Source of the DNA: Candidatus Stoquefichus sp.
Lineage (GTDB): Bacteria; Bacillota_I; Bacilli_A; Erysipelotrichales; Coprobacillaceae
Reading direction: 5' to 3'
Length of the DNA stretch: 33,364 nt
Assembly: GCA_021768625.1 (NCBI GenBank)
Contig: JAETUM010000027.1
Coordinates: forward strand, 1 to 33,364
Of this stretch, positions 1 to 7,964 are shown in pieces. How positions within the stretch are numbered: the first letter of the stretch is position 1; the number at the start of each line of letters is the position of its first letter. Under the pieces are notes generated by a model, which saw nothing but the letters and a program-made list of their open reading frames with translations, searched no databases and was not told where the DNA came from. The position numbers and the translations under genes are program-made.

Positions 1-3
1 GAA

Positions 4-27
4 TGTAGTATCAATACTACACTTTTT
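4..27 (+). terminator. Rho-independent terminator of a gene left of the window
   Basis: An inverted repeat (arms 4-11 and 14-21, so about 6 bp of stem with a 4-nt loop) is followed by CTTTTT at 22-27. It most likely ends transcription of a plus-strand gene lying left of the window; no coding frame reaches it here. Confidence 0.55.
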
Positions 28-42
28 CAGCTTGCACAAATG

Positions 43-82
43 AAAAACCAGAAGACAATATTTATTTGATATTGTTTCTGGT
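43..82 (-). terminator. Strong hairpin, terminator-like on the minus strand
   Basis: The arms at 47-61 and 69-82 form 14 base pairs with one bulged G at 54. Read on the minus strand the stem is followed by TTTTT (the A-run at 43-47). No minus-strand gene lies just to its right, so the RNA it ends would be non-coding or very short. It lies directly downstream (minus strand) of the 97-114 repeat. Confidence 0.5.
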
Positions 83-96
83 AAAAATATTGTCAT

Positions 97-114
97 CTTA
101 ACTTAATGACATTG
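97..114 (-). repeat. 18-nt repeat, left copy
   Basis: The minus strand reads CAATGTCATTAAGTTAAG, identical to plus-strand 33249-33266 at the other end of the window. After a 6-nt gap in this copy the match continues with ATGAC. Both copies are followed within about 20 nt by a terminator-like hairpin. This looks like a dispersed repeat or the end of a mobile element; its nature is not known from this window alone. Confidence 0.6.
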
Positions 115-138
115 GAACTTAAACATTCTTAATGTAAT

Positions 139-169
139 AAAAGGACCTTAAATAATGAGGTTCTTTTAT
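139..169 (+). terminator. Hairpin with U-rich tail before the queT promoter
   Basis: The arms at 139-148 and 158-167 pair over 10 bp including one G-U pair, with a 9-nt loop; the 3' arm ends in TTTT. It probably insulates queT from upstream transcription. Confidence 0.5.
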
Positions 170-191
170 GCTTTTATAGAATTTTTAAGAA

Positions 192-220
192 TTGACATAT
201 AAAAAAGTTTATTATATGAT
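192..220 (+). promoter_or_regulatory. Promoter of queT
   Basis: A perfect -35 TTGACA at 192-197 and a -10 TATGAT at 215-220 are separated by 17 bp. Transcription would begin near 226-228, leaving a leader of about 68 nt before the queT start codon. Confidence 0.75.
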
Positions 221-249
221 GAACTCAGTAAATGAGTTAAAAATATGAT

Positions 250-270
250 AGATGGCTATCCATCTTTTTT
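250..270 (+). terminator. Attenuator-like terminator in the queT leader
   Basis: AGATGG at 250-255 and CCATCT at 260-265 form a tight hairpin with a 4-nt loop and run into TTTTTT. It lies between the promoter and queT, so it would stop transcription before the gene unless an alternative structure forms. A second small hairpin (222-227 with 233-238) precedes it, but part of that stem may lie upstream of the start of transcription. Confidence 0.55.
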
Positions 271-294
271 GTTTTATGAGAGAAGGAAATAGAT

Positions 295-774
295 ATGAAG
301 AGGATATTAAATATCAATATTATGGTTATTAATGCGATGATAGCTTGTGTATATGCAGCTTTAACAATTTTTTTAGCACCTATTTCCTATGGTGCTATTC
401 AAATGAGAATATCAGAAATATTGGTGTTGTTGACATTTTATAATAAAAAATACATTCCAGGATTAGTTACTGGATGCTTTATAGCAAATATAGCATCTCC
501 TATGGGATTATGGGATATGTTATTTGGAACTTTAGCAACATTATTAGCATGTATTGGAATATATAAATCTAATCATTTATTTTTAAGTGCGCTTATTGGA
601 GCAGTAATAAATGGACTTATTATAGGTGGTGAGTTATATTTAATATTACAGTTACCATTTGTGATAAATGCTATTTATGTTTTTATTGGAGAATATGCTG
701 TTTTGATGATAGGAGCTTTATTATTTCAAGTTATTGAGAAAAATAGTGAATTTATGAAGAAATATATTTTATAA
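295..774 (+). CDS. queT: QueT family queuosine-precursor transporter
   Basis: This 159-residue, very hydrophobic protein is recognised as QueT, the substrate-binding membrane (S) component of an energy-coupling-factor transporter for queuosine precursors such as preQ1. About five membrane segments are visible. The N-terminal stretch with PISYGAIQMRISE and the later IASPMGLWDMLFGT are typical of the family, and the length is normal. The ATG at 295 follows a purine-rich GAAGGA at a suitable distance. The gene has its own strong promoter and a terminator-like hairpin in the leader, so regulation by attenuation is likely. The ECF ATPases and T component are not in this window and would be shared from elsewhere. 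Confidence 0.88.
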   Translation: MKRILNINIMVINAMIACVYAALTIFLAPISYGAIQMRISEILVLLTFYNKKYIPGLVTGCFIANIASPMGLWDMLFGTLATLLACIGIYKSNHLFLSALIGAVINGLIIGGELYLILQLPFVINAIYVFIGEYAVLMIGALLFQVIEKNSEFMKKYIL

Positions 775-838
775 AAAGTTTGAAAGGGACATATTAAATA
801 CATAAAAAGCACTTAATATATATATGAGAGGTGGAAAA

Positions 839-1993
839 ATGAAGCTAACAGGAAAGATGAGAGACTTAACTTTAAAAAATGCTATGATTTTATCATCATA
901 TATTGCGTTATTGATTTTAGGAGTTATCTATTTTAAAAATATTTTATTTTTTATTGGAAAGATATTTGATATTATTCAACCATTTATTTTAGGATTTGTA
1001 CTGGCTTTTATTTTAAATATTCCAATGAAATTCCTTATTAAAAAATTGCCAATACAAGATGAAAAAAGGAAAAAAATTGTTTCTGCAATACTATCTGTGT
1101 TTTTATTTTTCTTTATTGTTTTTATTGTCGTAATTATTGTTATGCCACAAGTCATAGACAATATTAAGTCATTTGTTGAAAATTTACCAAATGCTTTAAA
1201 ACAAATAGAAGAATGGATAGATTATCTATTATCACAAGTGCAGTTATCACCAGAAGTTGTTACAAAAATAGAAGAATTTCAAACAGATTTTGGAAATACT
1301 ATTATTAGTAAATTTACTTCATGGGTACCAAGTATTGCTATTGGTTTTACTCATTTTACATCAAAAATTGTTAATATATTTATGGGTCTTGTTATGGCAA
1401 TATATATGCTGTTCTCTAAAGATAAGCTTATAAGACAAATGGAGAAATTGGGACAAGCATTTTTAAAAGAAAATCAAATGAATCAATTAAAATCTGGTAT
1501 ACATTTAGTATCTACAACTTTTGAAAACTTCTTAGCAGGACAATTGACTGAATCAATAATTATTGGTGTATTATGTTACATTGGTTGTATCTTCTTAGAT
1601 ATACCATATGCCTCTATTGCTGCAATTGTTATTGGATTTACAAATGTTATTCCATATTTTGGACCTATTATTGGGGCTGCACTTTCATCAATTCTTATTT
1701 TCTTTGTTTCTCCAATTAAAACAATTATATTTTTAATATTTAGTACTCTTTTACAACAATTTGAATCCAATTTAATATATCCACATGTTGTTGGAGGATC
1801 TATTGGATTATCAGCGTTATGGGTACTATTTGCAGTAAGTGTAGGTGGAGGATTGTTTGGAATACCTGGTATGATATTCGGATTACCAACGTTCTCTGTT
1901 GTGTATGAGTTATTGCGAAGATGGACTAATCAACGTTTAAAAGAAAAAGAAAAGTTAAAAAGGGAACAAGTAGAAGAGACTGTACCAGAATAA
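839..1993 (+). CDS. AI-2E family (UPF0118) membrane transporter
   Basis: The 384-residue product belongs to the AI-2E/TqsA-like permease family (PF01594). It shows paired N-terminal membrane helices, a soluble stretch at about residues 105-170, then several helices with the family's conserved segments NVIPYFGPIIGA and PHVVGGSIGLSALWVL. The charged C-terminal tail is Lys/Glu-rich. Members export small solutes; the autoinducer-2 label is historic, and some relatives are Na+/H+ antiporters, so the substrate is unknown. I chose ATG 839 because GAGAGGTGG sits 4 nt upstream; the ATG at 824 lies upstream of that site and has no ribosome site of its own. The gene may be read from the queT promoter, since no terminator lies between them. 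Confidence 0.82.
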   Translation: MKLTGKMRDLTLKNAMILSSYIALLILGVIYFKNILFFIGKIFDIIQPFILGFVLAFILNIPMKFLIKKLPIQDEKRKKIVSAILSVFLFFFIVFIVVIIVMPQVIDNIKSFVENLPNALKQIEEWIDYLLSQVQLSPEVVTKIEEFQTDFGNTIISKFTSWVPSIAIGFTHFTSKIVNIFMGLVMAIYMLFSKDKLIRQMEKLGQAFLKENQMNQLKSGIHLVSTTFENFLAGQLTESIIIGVLCYIGCIFLDIPYASIAAIVIGFTNVIPYFGPIIGAALSSILIFFVSPIKTIIFLIFSTLLQQFESNLIYPHVVGGSIGLSALWVLFAVSVGGGLFGIPGMIFGLPTFSVVYELLRRWTNQRLKEKEKLKREQVEETVPE

Positions 1994-2033
1994 TATGATT
2001 ATGAGATTTATTTAAGTTTTATTTTATTGTAAT

Positions 2034-2071
2034 AAAAAAGACGATGTTATTTGTATAACACTGTCTTTTTA
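2034..2071. terminator. Bidirectional terminator between convergent genes
   Basis: The arms at 2039-2050 and 2055-2066 pair over about 12 bp with one mismatch and a 4-nt loop, flanked by A-run and T-run on the two sides. It serves the permease on the plus strand and the aminopeptidase on the minus strand. Confidence 0.75.
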
Positions 2072-2080
2072 TTATGTTTT

Positions 2081-3835
2081 TTAAATTGCTCTTGTGTATT
2101 GTTTTAACCATACTTGTTCTTCGTCTGTTAGATATGGAGATATTGTTTGATAAACAGTTTGATGATAATTATTAAGCCATTGCTTTTCTTTATATGTTAA
2201 AAGAGAAACATCAATACCATCTAAATCAATAGGAACAAGTGTTAAGACTTCAAAATGTAAGAATTGTCCATATTCATTTTCATTACCTTCTACACAAAGA
2301 AGTTCATTTTCTAAACGAATTCCATATTGACCCTCTAAATAAATACCAGGTTCATCAGTAACAATCATACCTGCTTCAAATACACACTCTTCTCCTTGAA
2401 ACTTAGGACGTGGACGAATACCATGAGGGCCTTCATGTACATTTAAGAAATGACCAACACCATGACCAGTTCCACATTGATAATCTATATCCTCGCTCCA
2501 CATTGGTTGTCTGGCTAAAATATCTAAGTTTTGTCCAGTGCATCCATATAAGAATGAAGCATTTTGTAATGCTAACATACCTTGAAGAACCATTGTAAAA
2601 TGTTTCTTTTGAATATCAGAAACTTCTCCTAAAATATATGTTCTTGTCATGTCAGTTGTTCCATCTAAATATTGAGAACCACAATCAATCAAAAGCATAC
2701 CATCTTTATCAATAGCAGAATGATCTTCTTTAGTTGCATGATAATGCATTAATGCTGCATTTTCATTAAAAGCACAGATTGTTGTAAAACTTGAATCTAT
2801 AAATAATTCTTGTTGTTCTTTAAATTCAAGAATTTTATCAGCAATACTTACTTCATTCATTTCAACTTTTCCATAGTTTTGTTTTAACCAATACATAAAT
2901 TTAGTTGTAGCAATAGAATCTTTTAAATGAGCATTTTTTGTATTCTTGATTTCTATTTCATTCTTAATAGCCTTAAAAGCTTGTGATGGATTCATTCCAT
3001 CAACAATTTCACAAGATATTTGATTAAATAATTGATAATTAACAGAAACAGTATTTAATAAAGTTCTTCCCTTTAAAGATGTAACATCATCATAAATTTG
3101 TGAATAATCCTTAATAATAACATTTTCATTTTTATAAAAATCAATCATATTTTGATTATATGCTTTTGACTGTAAATAAAGATAAGATTGATCTAATGTT
3201 ATTAATGCAAAAGCTAATGCAGTAGGAGAAGATGGAATATCACTTCCTCTTAAATTAAAAATCCAAGCAATATCATCTAAAGTTGTAATGACATGAGACT
3301 CACAGCTATTCTCTTTCATATACTCTTGAATAATTTCAATTTTTTCATGAGTAGATAAGCCATGATATTTTATATCATAGATATAAGCTTCCTGACATGA
3401 TCTAGCAGGCCTGTCAGTCCAAAAATCTTGTAATAAGTCAATACATTGAATTTGATAATCTTTATCAATTGTTTCTTCCATTTGTAAAACGAACTGACAG
3501 TTCATAGTTTGTCCATCGAAAGCAATAACATCTCCATCTTTAATATCTTGATTTAAGAATTCTAATAAAGTAGGAACACCTTTTTGAGCCATTTTCATTA
3601 ATGTAATACCATCTTCCAATTGTTTAGCTGCTTGAATAAAGTATCTTCCATCAGTCCATAAATAAGCAGCATCTTGTTTAACAAGTAGAGTACCTGCACT
3701 ACCATTAAATCCACTTAAGTATGCTCTTGCTTGATAAAATGCTCCAACATTTTCAGATTGATGATCATCATCAGTTGGAACAATATAATAATCAATATTT
3801 TTTTCTTTTAATAATTTTTGAAATTCTTTTATCAT
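2081..3835 (-). CDS. Xaa-Pro aminopeptidase (M24B, three-domain type)
   Basis: This 584-residue cytoplasmic metalloprotease removes N-terminal residues preceding proline. Two creatinase-type N-terminal domains occupy roughly residues 1-300 and the M24 catalytic domain about 305-520, followed by a C-terminal extension as in eukaryotic APP1-like and many Bacillota enzymes of 590-600 residues. Metal ligands are intact: Asp near 382 and 394 (LLIDCGSQYLDGTTDMTRT), His near 458 (GTGHGVGHFLNVHEGP), and Glu near 494 and 509 (DEPGIYLEGQYGIRLENE). The ATG at 3835 follows AGGGTGAT on the minus strand. It is monocistronic, ending at a shared bidirectional terminator. It fits the peptide-utilisation theme of the window. 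Confidence 0.92.
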   Translation of the reverse strand: MIKEFQKLLKEKNIDYYIVPTDDDHQSENVGAFYQARAYLSGFNGSAGTLLVKQDAAYLWTDGRYFIQAAKQLEDGITLMKMAQKGVPTLLEFLNQDIKDGDVIAFDGQTMNCQFVLQMEETIDKDYQIQCIDLLQDFWTDRPARSCQEAYIYDIKYHGLSTHEKIEIIQEYMKENSCESHVITTLDDIAWIFNLRGSDIPSSPTALAFALITLDQSYLYLQSKAYNQNMIDFYKNENVIIKDYSQIYDDVTSLKGRTLLNTVSVNYQLFNQISCEIVDGMNPSQAFKAIKNEIEIKNTKNAHLKDSIATTKFMYWLKQNYGKVEMNEVSIADKILEFKEQQELFIDSSFTTICAFNENAALMHYHATKEDHSAIDKDGMLLIDCGSQYLDGTTDMTRTYILGEVSDIQKKHFTMVLQGMLALQNASFLYGCTGQNLDILARQPMWSEDIDYQCGTGHGVGHFLNVHEGPHGIRPRPKFQGEECVFEAGMIVTDEPGIYLEGQYGIRLENELLCVEGNENEYGQFLHFEVLTLVPIDLDGIDVSLLTYKEKQWLNNYHQTVYQTISPYLTDEEQVWLKQYTRAI

Positions 3836-3927
3836 ATTTTATCACCCTACATAACTTTAACATAATTTTAGATAAAAGATAAGAATTATGATAAAATAAG
3901 AGAAATATTTTATATAAAAAGTGAATG

Positions 3928-3943
3928 CAACTTCAAGTTGACA
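3928..3943 (+). promoter_or_regulatory. Palindrome overlapping a TTGACA box upstream of the XRE gene
   Basis: CAACTTCAAGTTG at 3928-3940 is a perfect 6-1-6 palindrome whose right arm runs into TTGACA (3938-3943). No good -10 lies 17 bp away, so the promoter assignment is weak, but the palindrome is a plausible operator for the regulator encoded about 70 nt downstream. Confidence 0.35.
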
Positions 3944-4009
3944 AAAAGCAAGACAATGTTGGTAGAGGTTATCATATATATTGTGTATGGTTAAAGAGAG
4001 GTGAAAAGT

Positions 4010-4894
4010 ATGAATTTTGGAATGAAATTACAATTATTAAGAAAAGAGAAAGGAATGTCTCAAGAAGTATTAGCAGAAAAGCTTAATGTTTCAAGACAAG
4101 CAGTCAGTAAATGGGAAACAGGTGAAGGATATCCAGAAGTTGAAAAATTAATCTTAATGAGTTCTTTATTAAATGTTTCATTAGATTATCTTATGAAAGA
4201 TACAAACGAAACGAATCTTCAAAATCAAGAAAAGTATTTTTGTTCTCATCAAGAAATCATGGAATATATAAAATATAAAAAATCTTTTGCGTTAAAAGTA
4301 GCATTAGCAGTTGCAATTATTATATTATCTGTCATCATACCTATACAATTAGATGGTTCATCATTATCAACATTTCAAATGTTAATCATGATAGCTATAG
4401 CAGTAGGGATTCTTATTATTGCAGGGTTGTCATCAGAAAAATATAAGAAATTAGAAAAAGAAGAAATTAATATGAGCTATGAAGATTTACGAACATTACA
4501 AGAACAATATATAAAGTTTCAATCAAGATTTAGAATTATTATTGTATTTGCAGTATGCCTTATTATCGTATCAGTGGCTATTGTTACTCTTTTATCAGAT
4601 AAGTCAGGATTCATAGAGAAAATAGGAATTACACAATTATTATTATGTGGTGCTATTTCTGTGTTTTTATTTATCATTATAGGAATTGAGAATAGTATGT
4701 ATCAATTTCTTATTCAAAACCATGAGTATATTATCAAAAAGGAAGAAGAGGATTCTTCATTATTTGCATTAACAATGCCTTTAGCAGCAATGATATATCT
4801 TATGTTAGGTTTTATATTTGAGTATTGGCACCCAGGATGGATTATTTTTCCATTAACAGCTATCATAACAATGATATTAGAAAAGTATAAATGA
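4010..4894 (+). CDS. XRE-family regulator with multi-span membrane domain
   Basis: Residues 2-60 form a classic XRE/HTH_3 DNA-binding domain (LRKEKGMSQEVLAEKLNVSR, then QAVSKWETGEGYPEVEKL). After a linker the protein has five or six hydrophobic segments between about residues 85 and 290, broken by a charged stretch at about 145-170. It is therefore a membrane-anchored transcription factor, 294 residues long. Its ligand and targets are unknown. ATG 4010 is preferred over the in-frame GTG at 4001 because the ribosome site GAGAGGTG overlaps that GTG. A palindrome lies upstream (3928-3940). pepF begins 60 nt downstream on the same strand but has its own TATAAT. Confidence 0.82.
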   Translation: MNFGMKLQLLRKEKGMSQEVLAEKLNVSRQAVSKWETGEGYPEVEKLILMSSLLNVSLDYLMKDTNETNLQNQEKYFCSHQEIMEYIKYKKSFALKVALAVAIIILSVIIPIQLDGSSLSTFQMLIMIAIAVGILIIAGLSSEKYKKLEKEEINMSYEDLRTLQEQYIKFQSRFRIIIVFAVCLIIVSVAIVTLLSDKSGFIEKIGITQLLLCGAISVFLFIIIGIENSMYQFLIQNHEYIIKKEEEDSSLFALTMPLAAMIYLMLGFIFEYWHPGWIIFPLTAIITMILEKYK

Positions 4895-4920
4895 TGGTAA
4901 AAAACTTTTTGTTTTAAGTG

Positions 4921-4926
4921 TATAAT
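4921..4926 (+). promoter_or_regulatory. -10 box of pepF
   Basis: TATAAT directly preceded by TG lies 28 nt before the pepF start codon. No clear -35 is visible 16-18 bp upstream, where the sequence is A-rich. Confidence 0.45.
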
Positions 4927-4953
4927 AGATTTATATATGAAAAGGAGAAGTTT

Positions 4954-6699
4954 ATGGATAGAAAGTGGGATTTAAAAAAATTATATACATCGTTTGAGGA
5001 TAAACAATTAATTCAAGATATTGAAGAAGTTAAAGTATTATTAGAAGATTTTAAAAAGTATCCAGAATTAGAAAATACTGAAGACAATTTAATTCAATAT
5101 CTTAAACAAGAAAATATGTTAAATAACAAAGTAGAACGATTGTTTTCATATGTTAATCTTGTTATGAATGCTGATACAACAAATCATAAAGCTATCAAAT
5201 ATGCTTCTATTTTAGAAGATATGTTAGCAACATTTGCAGATACAGATGCAAGAATTCAAAAGTGGGTAGCAAGTTTTGATTTTCAACAATTTCAAGATCA
5301 GTATATTTTAGAACACTTATATATTTTAAATGAAATGAAAGAACATAATCAATATTTGTTAGATAACCAAGGAGAAGCTGTTCTAGCAAGTATGAAAATT
5401 AATGGATCATCTGCATGGTCTAAATACAAAGATCAACTCATATCATCAATGACAGTATTCATGGATAACCAAGAATATCCATTAACAGAAGTTTTAAATA
5501 TGGCTTATTCAAAGGATAAAGATATAAGAAAAAAGGCTTATAAAGCTGAAATACAATCTTACCAGCAAGTTGAACAAGGTGTAGCCTCTGCATTAAATGC
5601 AATTAAAGGAGAAGCAATTACAGTTGCTAGACTAAGAGGGTATGAATCTGTTTTGCAAAGAACATTAGTTGATTCAAGAATGACACAAAAAACACTTGAT
5701 GTTTTACTTTCAACAATACAAAAATCATTACCAATGTTTGAAAAATACTTTCAGACAAAAGCTCAACATTTAGGATATACAAATGGATTACCTTGGTACG
5801 AAATATATGCTCCTATAATAGATATTCATAACGAATATTCATATGAAAAAGGATGTGATTTTGTCATTGAACAATTCAATTCCTTCTCTAAAAATTTAGG
5901 AGATTATGCGAAAATGGTTATTCAAAATAATTGGATTGATGTTTATCCTAGACAAGGGAAAGTTGGTGGAGCATTCTGTCAAAATCTTCATTGTATTCAG
6001 GAAAGTCGTTTTTTATTAAATTATGGAAATGATTTTAGTGATGTGATTACAATGGCACATGAACTTGGTCATGGCTTCCATGGTCATTGTTTAAATGCCC
6101 AAACTGCACTCAATGCAGAATATCCAATGCCAATTGCTGAAACAGCATCAACATTTTGTGAAACAATAGTGAAGAAGGCAGCCTTAAAAACAGCAACTCC
6201 ACAACAACAACTCATGATTTTAGAAAATGAGTTATCTGATTGTGCTCAAGTTATTGTTGATATTTATTCAAGATTTTTGTTTGAAAGTCGTTTTATCCAA
6301 AAGAGGGAAAATGGTCCATTAAGTGTTGATGAAATTAAAGAATTAATGATTGAAACACAAAAGGAGGCTTATGGACATGGGTTAGACCATAATGAATTAC
6401 ATCCATATATGTGGACATGGAAACCTCATTATTATGAAGCAGATTATGCTTTCTATAACTTTCCATATGCTTTTGGTTTATTACTAGCTAAAGGTCTATA
6501 TGCTTTATATCAAAAGCAAGGAGAGAGTTTTGCTTCGACTTATGAAAGATTTTTATCATTGACAGGAAAGATGAGTTTAGAAGATGTAGGAAAAAGCGTT
6601 GGTATTGATTTACAGGATGAAAATTTTTGGCAAGATTCAATTAATATGATTGCTGAAGATTTAGAACAATTTTATTGTCTTTTAAAGCAAATATCTTAA
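4954..6699 (+). CDS. pepF: Oligoendopeptidase F (M3 family zinc peptidase)
   Basis: The 581-residue protein is a cytoplasmic M3B endopeptidase that cleaves short peptides, usually those brought in by oligopeptide transporters. The thermolysin-like zinc site HELGH is at about residues 369-373 within ITMAHELGHGFHGH, and the third ligand Glu lies in the following helix (PIAETASTFCETIVKKAAL). The N-terminal MDRKWDLKKLY is typical of family starts. Length is normal for PepF (about 600). ATG 4954 is preceded by AAGGAG at good spacing; an upstream extension to 4918 would run back through the TATAAT box and is unlikely. A strong terminator follows immediately. It fits the opp genes and peptidases elsewhere in the window. 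Confidence 0.93.
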   Translation: MDRKWDLKKLYTSFEDKQLIQDIEEVKVLLEDFKKYPELENTEDNLIQYLKQENMLNNKVERLFSYVNLVMNADTTNHKAIKYASILEDMLATFADTDARIQKWVASFDFQQFQDQYILEHLYILNEMKEHNQYLLDNQGEAVLASMKINGSSAWSKYKDQLISSMTVFMDNQEYPLTEVLNMAYSKDKDIRKKAYKAEIQSYQQVEQGVASALNAIKGEAITVARLRGYESVLQRTLVDSRMTQKTLDVLLSTIQKSLPMFEKYFQTKAQHLGYTNGLPWYEIYAPIIDIHNEYSYEKGCDFVIEQFNSFSKNLGDYAKMVIQNNWIDVYPRQGKVGGAFCQNLHCIQESRFLLNYGNDFSDVITMAHELGHGFHGHCLNAQTALNAEYPMPIAETASTFCETIVKKAALKTATPQQQLMILENELSDCAQVIVDIYSRFLFESRFIQKRENGPLSVDEIKELMIETQKEAYGHGLDHNELHPYMWTWKPHYYEADYAFYNFPYAFGLLLAKGLYALYQKQGESFASTYERFLSLTGKMSLEDVGKSVGIDLQDENFWQDSINMIAEDLEQFYCLLKQIS

Positions 6700-6723
6700 G
6701 ACTATGGGTTCATAGTCTTTTTT
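6698..6723 (+). terminator. Terminator of pepF
   Basis: AAGACTATG (6698-6706) pairs perfectly with CATAGTCTT (6711-6719) around a GGTT loop, followed by a run of T. The stem begins inside the pepF stop codon. Confidence 0.85.
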
Positions 6724-6762
6724 CTAACAAAGAAATTTTTATGTGCATTTTTTCATTTGTAG

Positions 6763-6768
6763 TATAAT
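6763..6768 (+). promoter_or_regulatory. -10 box of the EIIB-like/acetyltransferase pair
   Basis: A TATAAT lies 19 nt upstream of the start codon at 6787, just after the pepF terminator. The -35 region is T-rich without a good match. Confidence 0.5.
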
Positions 6769-6786
6769 AATGAAGAGGTGAAAGCT

Positions 6787-7389
6787 ATGGATGATTTTTT
6801 TAGAAATGAAAATATAGAGATATTCAAAAAATGGATTTACTTTCAAATTTTAAATAATCAAAAATTGCTTTTGGAATCATATGATGATTGTCATTATAAA
6901 ATGTGTTATAAAGATAAAGTAGCATACTTAGTGATATGGCCTCAAGGTATTATAGAAGAAACAATGAGTCAAGGCGATAAGATATTATTTTATTTACATT
7001 ATCAATTTTATAATTTCTATTTTGCAAAAGATTTATTTTATCGTATGATAGATAAACTGACAGAAGAAATAGTAATATTAGATAGAAATATATTATTATG
7101 TTGTACAAGTGGAATGACAACAAGCTTTTTTGCAGATAAAATGAATAAGTATTGTCAACTTAATCAAAAACTTTATCATTTTCAAGCAACATCAATATAT
7201 AATTTAGATGAATTATATCAGAATTATCAATTTATTCTTATTGCACCACAATTAAAATATAAAATTGCTGAATTAAGTTCAAAGTATACATCAGCATCTA
7301 TTCAAAGTATAGATTCTCTCGTTTTTGCAACTTATGATTGTCAATCATTATTAAAACAAATAGAAGACTTTTATGAAGGAGAAGTATGA
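6787..7389 (+). CDS. Orphan protein: unknown N-terminal domain plus PTS EIIB-like domain (paralogue A)
   Basis: This 200-residue protein has two parts. Residues 1 to about 100 form an aromatic-rich domain I do not recognise, with WPQGIIEETMSQGD and FYLHYQF as its clearest segments. Residues about 102-195 resemble the lactose/cellobiose-type PTS EIIB fold: a beta strand leading to LLCCTSGMTTSFFADKM, which matches the Cys-x-x-G-Met-Ser-Thr-Ser phospho-cysteine loop, then LIAPQLKYK matching the family's GPQ segment. No EIIA or EIIC gene is near, so a regulatory or sensory role is more likely than transport; this is inference. It is paralogous to 15796-16419. ATG 6787 follows GAAGAGGTG, and the stop overlaps the next gene's ATG, implying coupled translation. 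Confidence 0.7.
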   Translation: MDDFFRNENIEIFKKWIYFQILNNQKLLLESYDDCHYKMCYKDKVAYLVIWPQGIIEETMSQGDKILFYLHYQFYNFYFAKDLFYRMIDKLTEEIVILDRNILLCCTSGMTTSFFADKMNKYCQLNQKLYHFQATSIYNLDELYQNYQFILIAPQLKYKIAELSSKYTSASIQSIDSLVFATYDCQSLLKQIEDFYEGEV

Positions 7390-7964
7390 TGAGTGAAAAA
7401 CAAAAAATGTTAGCAGGACATCTTTATCAGCCTTATAGTGAAGAGTTATATAAAGATAGAGAATATTGTAAAGGTATGTTATTTGAATACAATCGTTTAA
7501 ATCCTTTAGATAAGAACAACAGAGATCTAATTTTAAAGAAGTTATTAAACTGTAAAGGTGAATTATGTATAGAACAACCTTTTTATTGCAGTTATGGTTA
7601 TAATATTTCTATTGGTGTTAACTTTTATAGTGATGTCAACTTAACTATTTTAGATAAAGCTTCTGTTCAAATTGGAGATAATGTCATTATTGGGCCAAAT
7701 GTAAATATTTATACATCTAGCCATCCTTTTCATGAAGTTGAGAGAATGAGAGGACTAGAGTACGCAAGGCCTATAGTGATATATGATAATGTATGGATAG
7801 GGGGAAATGTGACAATATTACCTGGTGTCAAAATAAATCAAGGAGCTATTATTGGTGCAGGGAGTGTCGTGACTGATGATATTCCACCTTATGTTATTGC
7901 TGCAGGAAATCCATGTCGTGTTATTCGCTCCATTACACAAGAAGATGTGCATAAACAATGGTAA
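7386..7964 (+). CDS. Sugar O-acetyltransferase (maltose/galactoside type)
   Basis: The 192-residue protein is a left-handed beta-helix acetyltransferase of the Maa/LacA/NodL group, which moves acetyl from acetyl-CoA to sugars. The N-terminal MAC domain (MLAGHLYQPYSEELYKDREYCKGMLFEYN) is followed by hexapeptide repeats. The catalytic His lies in SSHPFHEVERMRGLEYARP, and the C-terminal GNPCRVIRSI is typical. It overlaps the stop of the EIIB-like gene by 4 nt (ATGA), so the two are co-translated. A second ATG at 7389 is equally well placed to the AAGGAG at 7376-7381. The substrate cannot be told. A hairpin terminator follows. Confidence 0.9.
   Translation: MMSEKQKMLAGHLYQPYSEELYKDREYCKGMLFEYNRLNPLDKNNRDLILKKLLNCKGELCIEQPFYCSYGYNISIGVNFYSDVNLTILDKASVQIGDNVIIGPNVNIYTSSHPFHEVERMRGLEYARPIVIYDNVWIGGNVTILPGVKINQGAIIGAGSVVTDDIPPYVIAAGNPCRVIRSITQEDVHKQW

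Noticed and set aside
221-270. A preQ1-I riboswitch in the queT leader
   Set aside because: The small hairpin at 222-238 has a 5-nt loop, too short for the loop-tail pseudoknot, its stem may start upstream of the RNA, and the A-rich tail does not match the usual pairing. A covariance search is needed before claiming it.
6787-7389. Annotation as a true PTS transport subunit (EIIB)
   Set aside because: There is an extra N-terminal domain of about 100 residues and no EIIA, EIIC, HPr or sugar hydrolase gene nearby, so a transport role is not supported by context.
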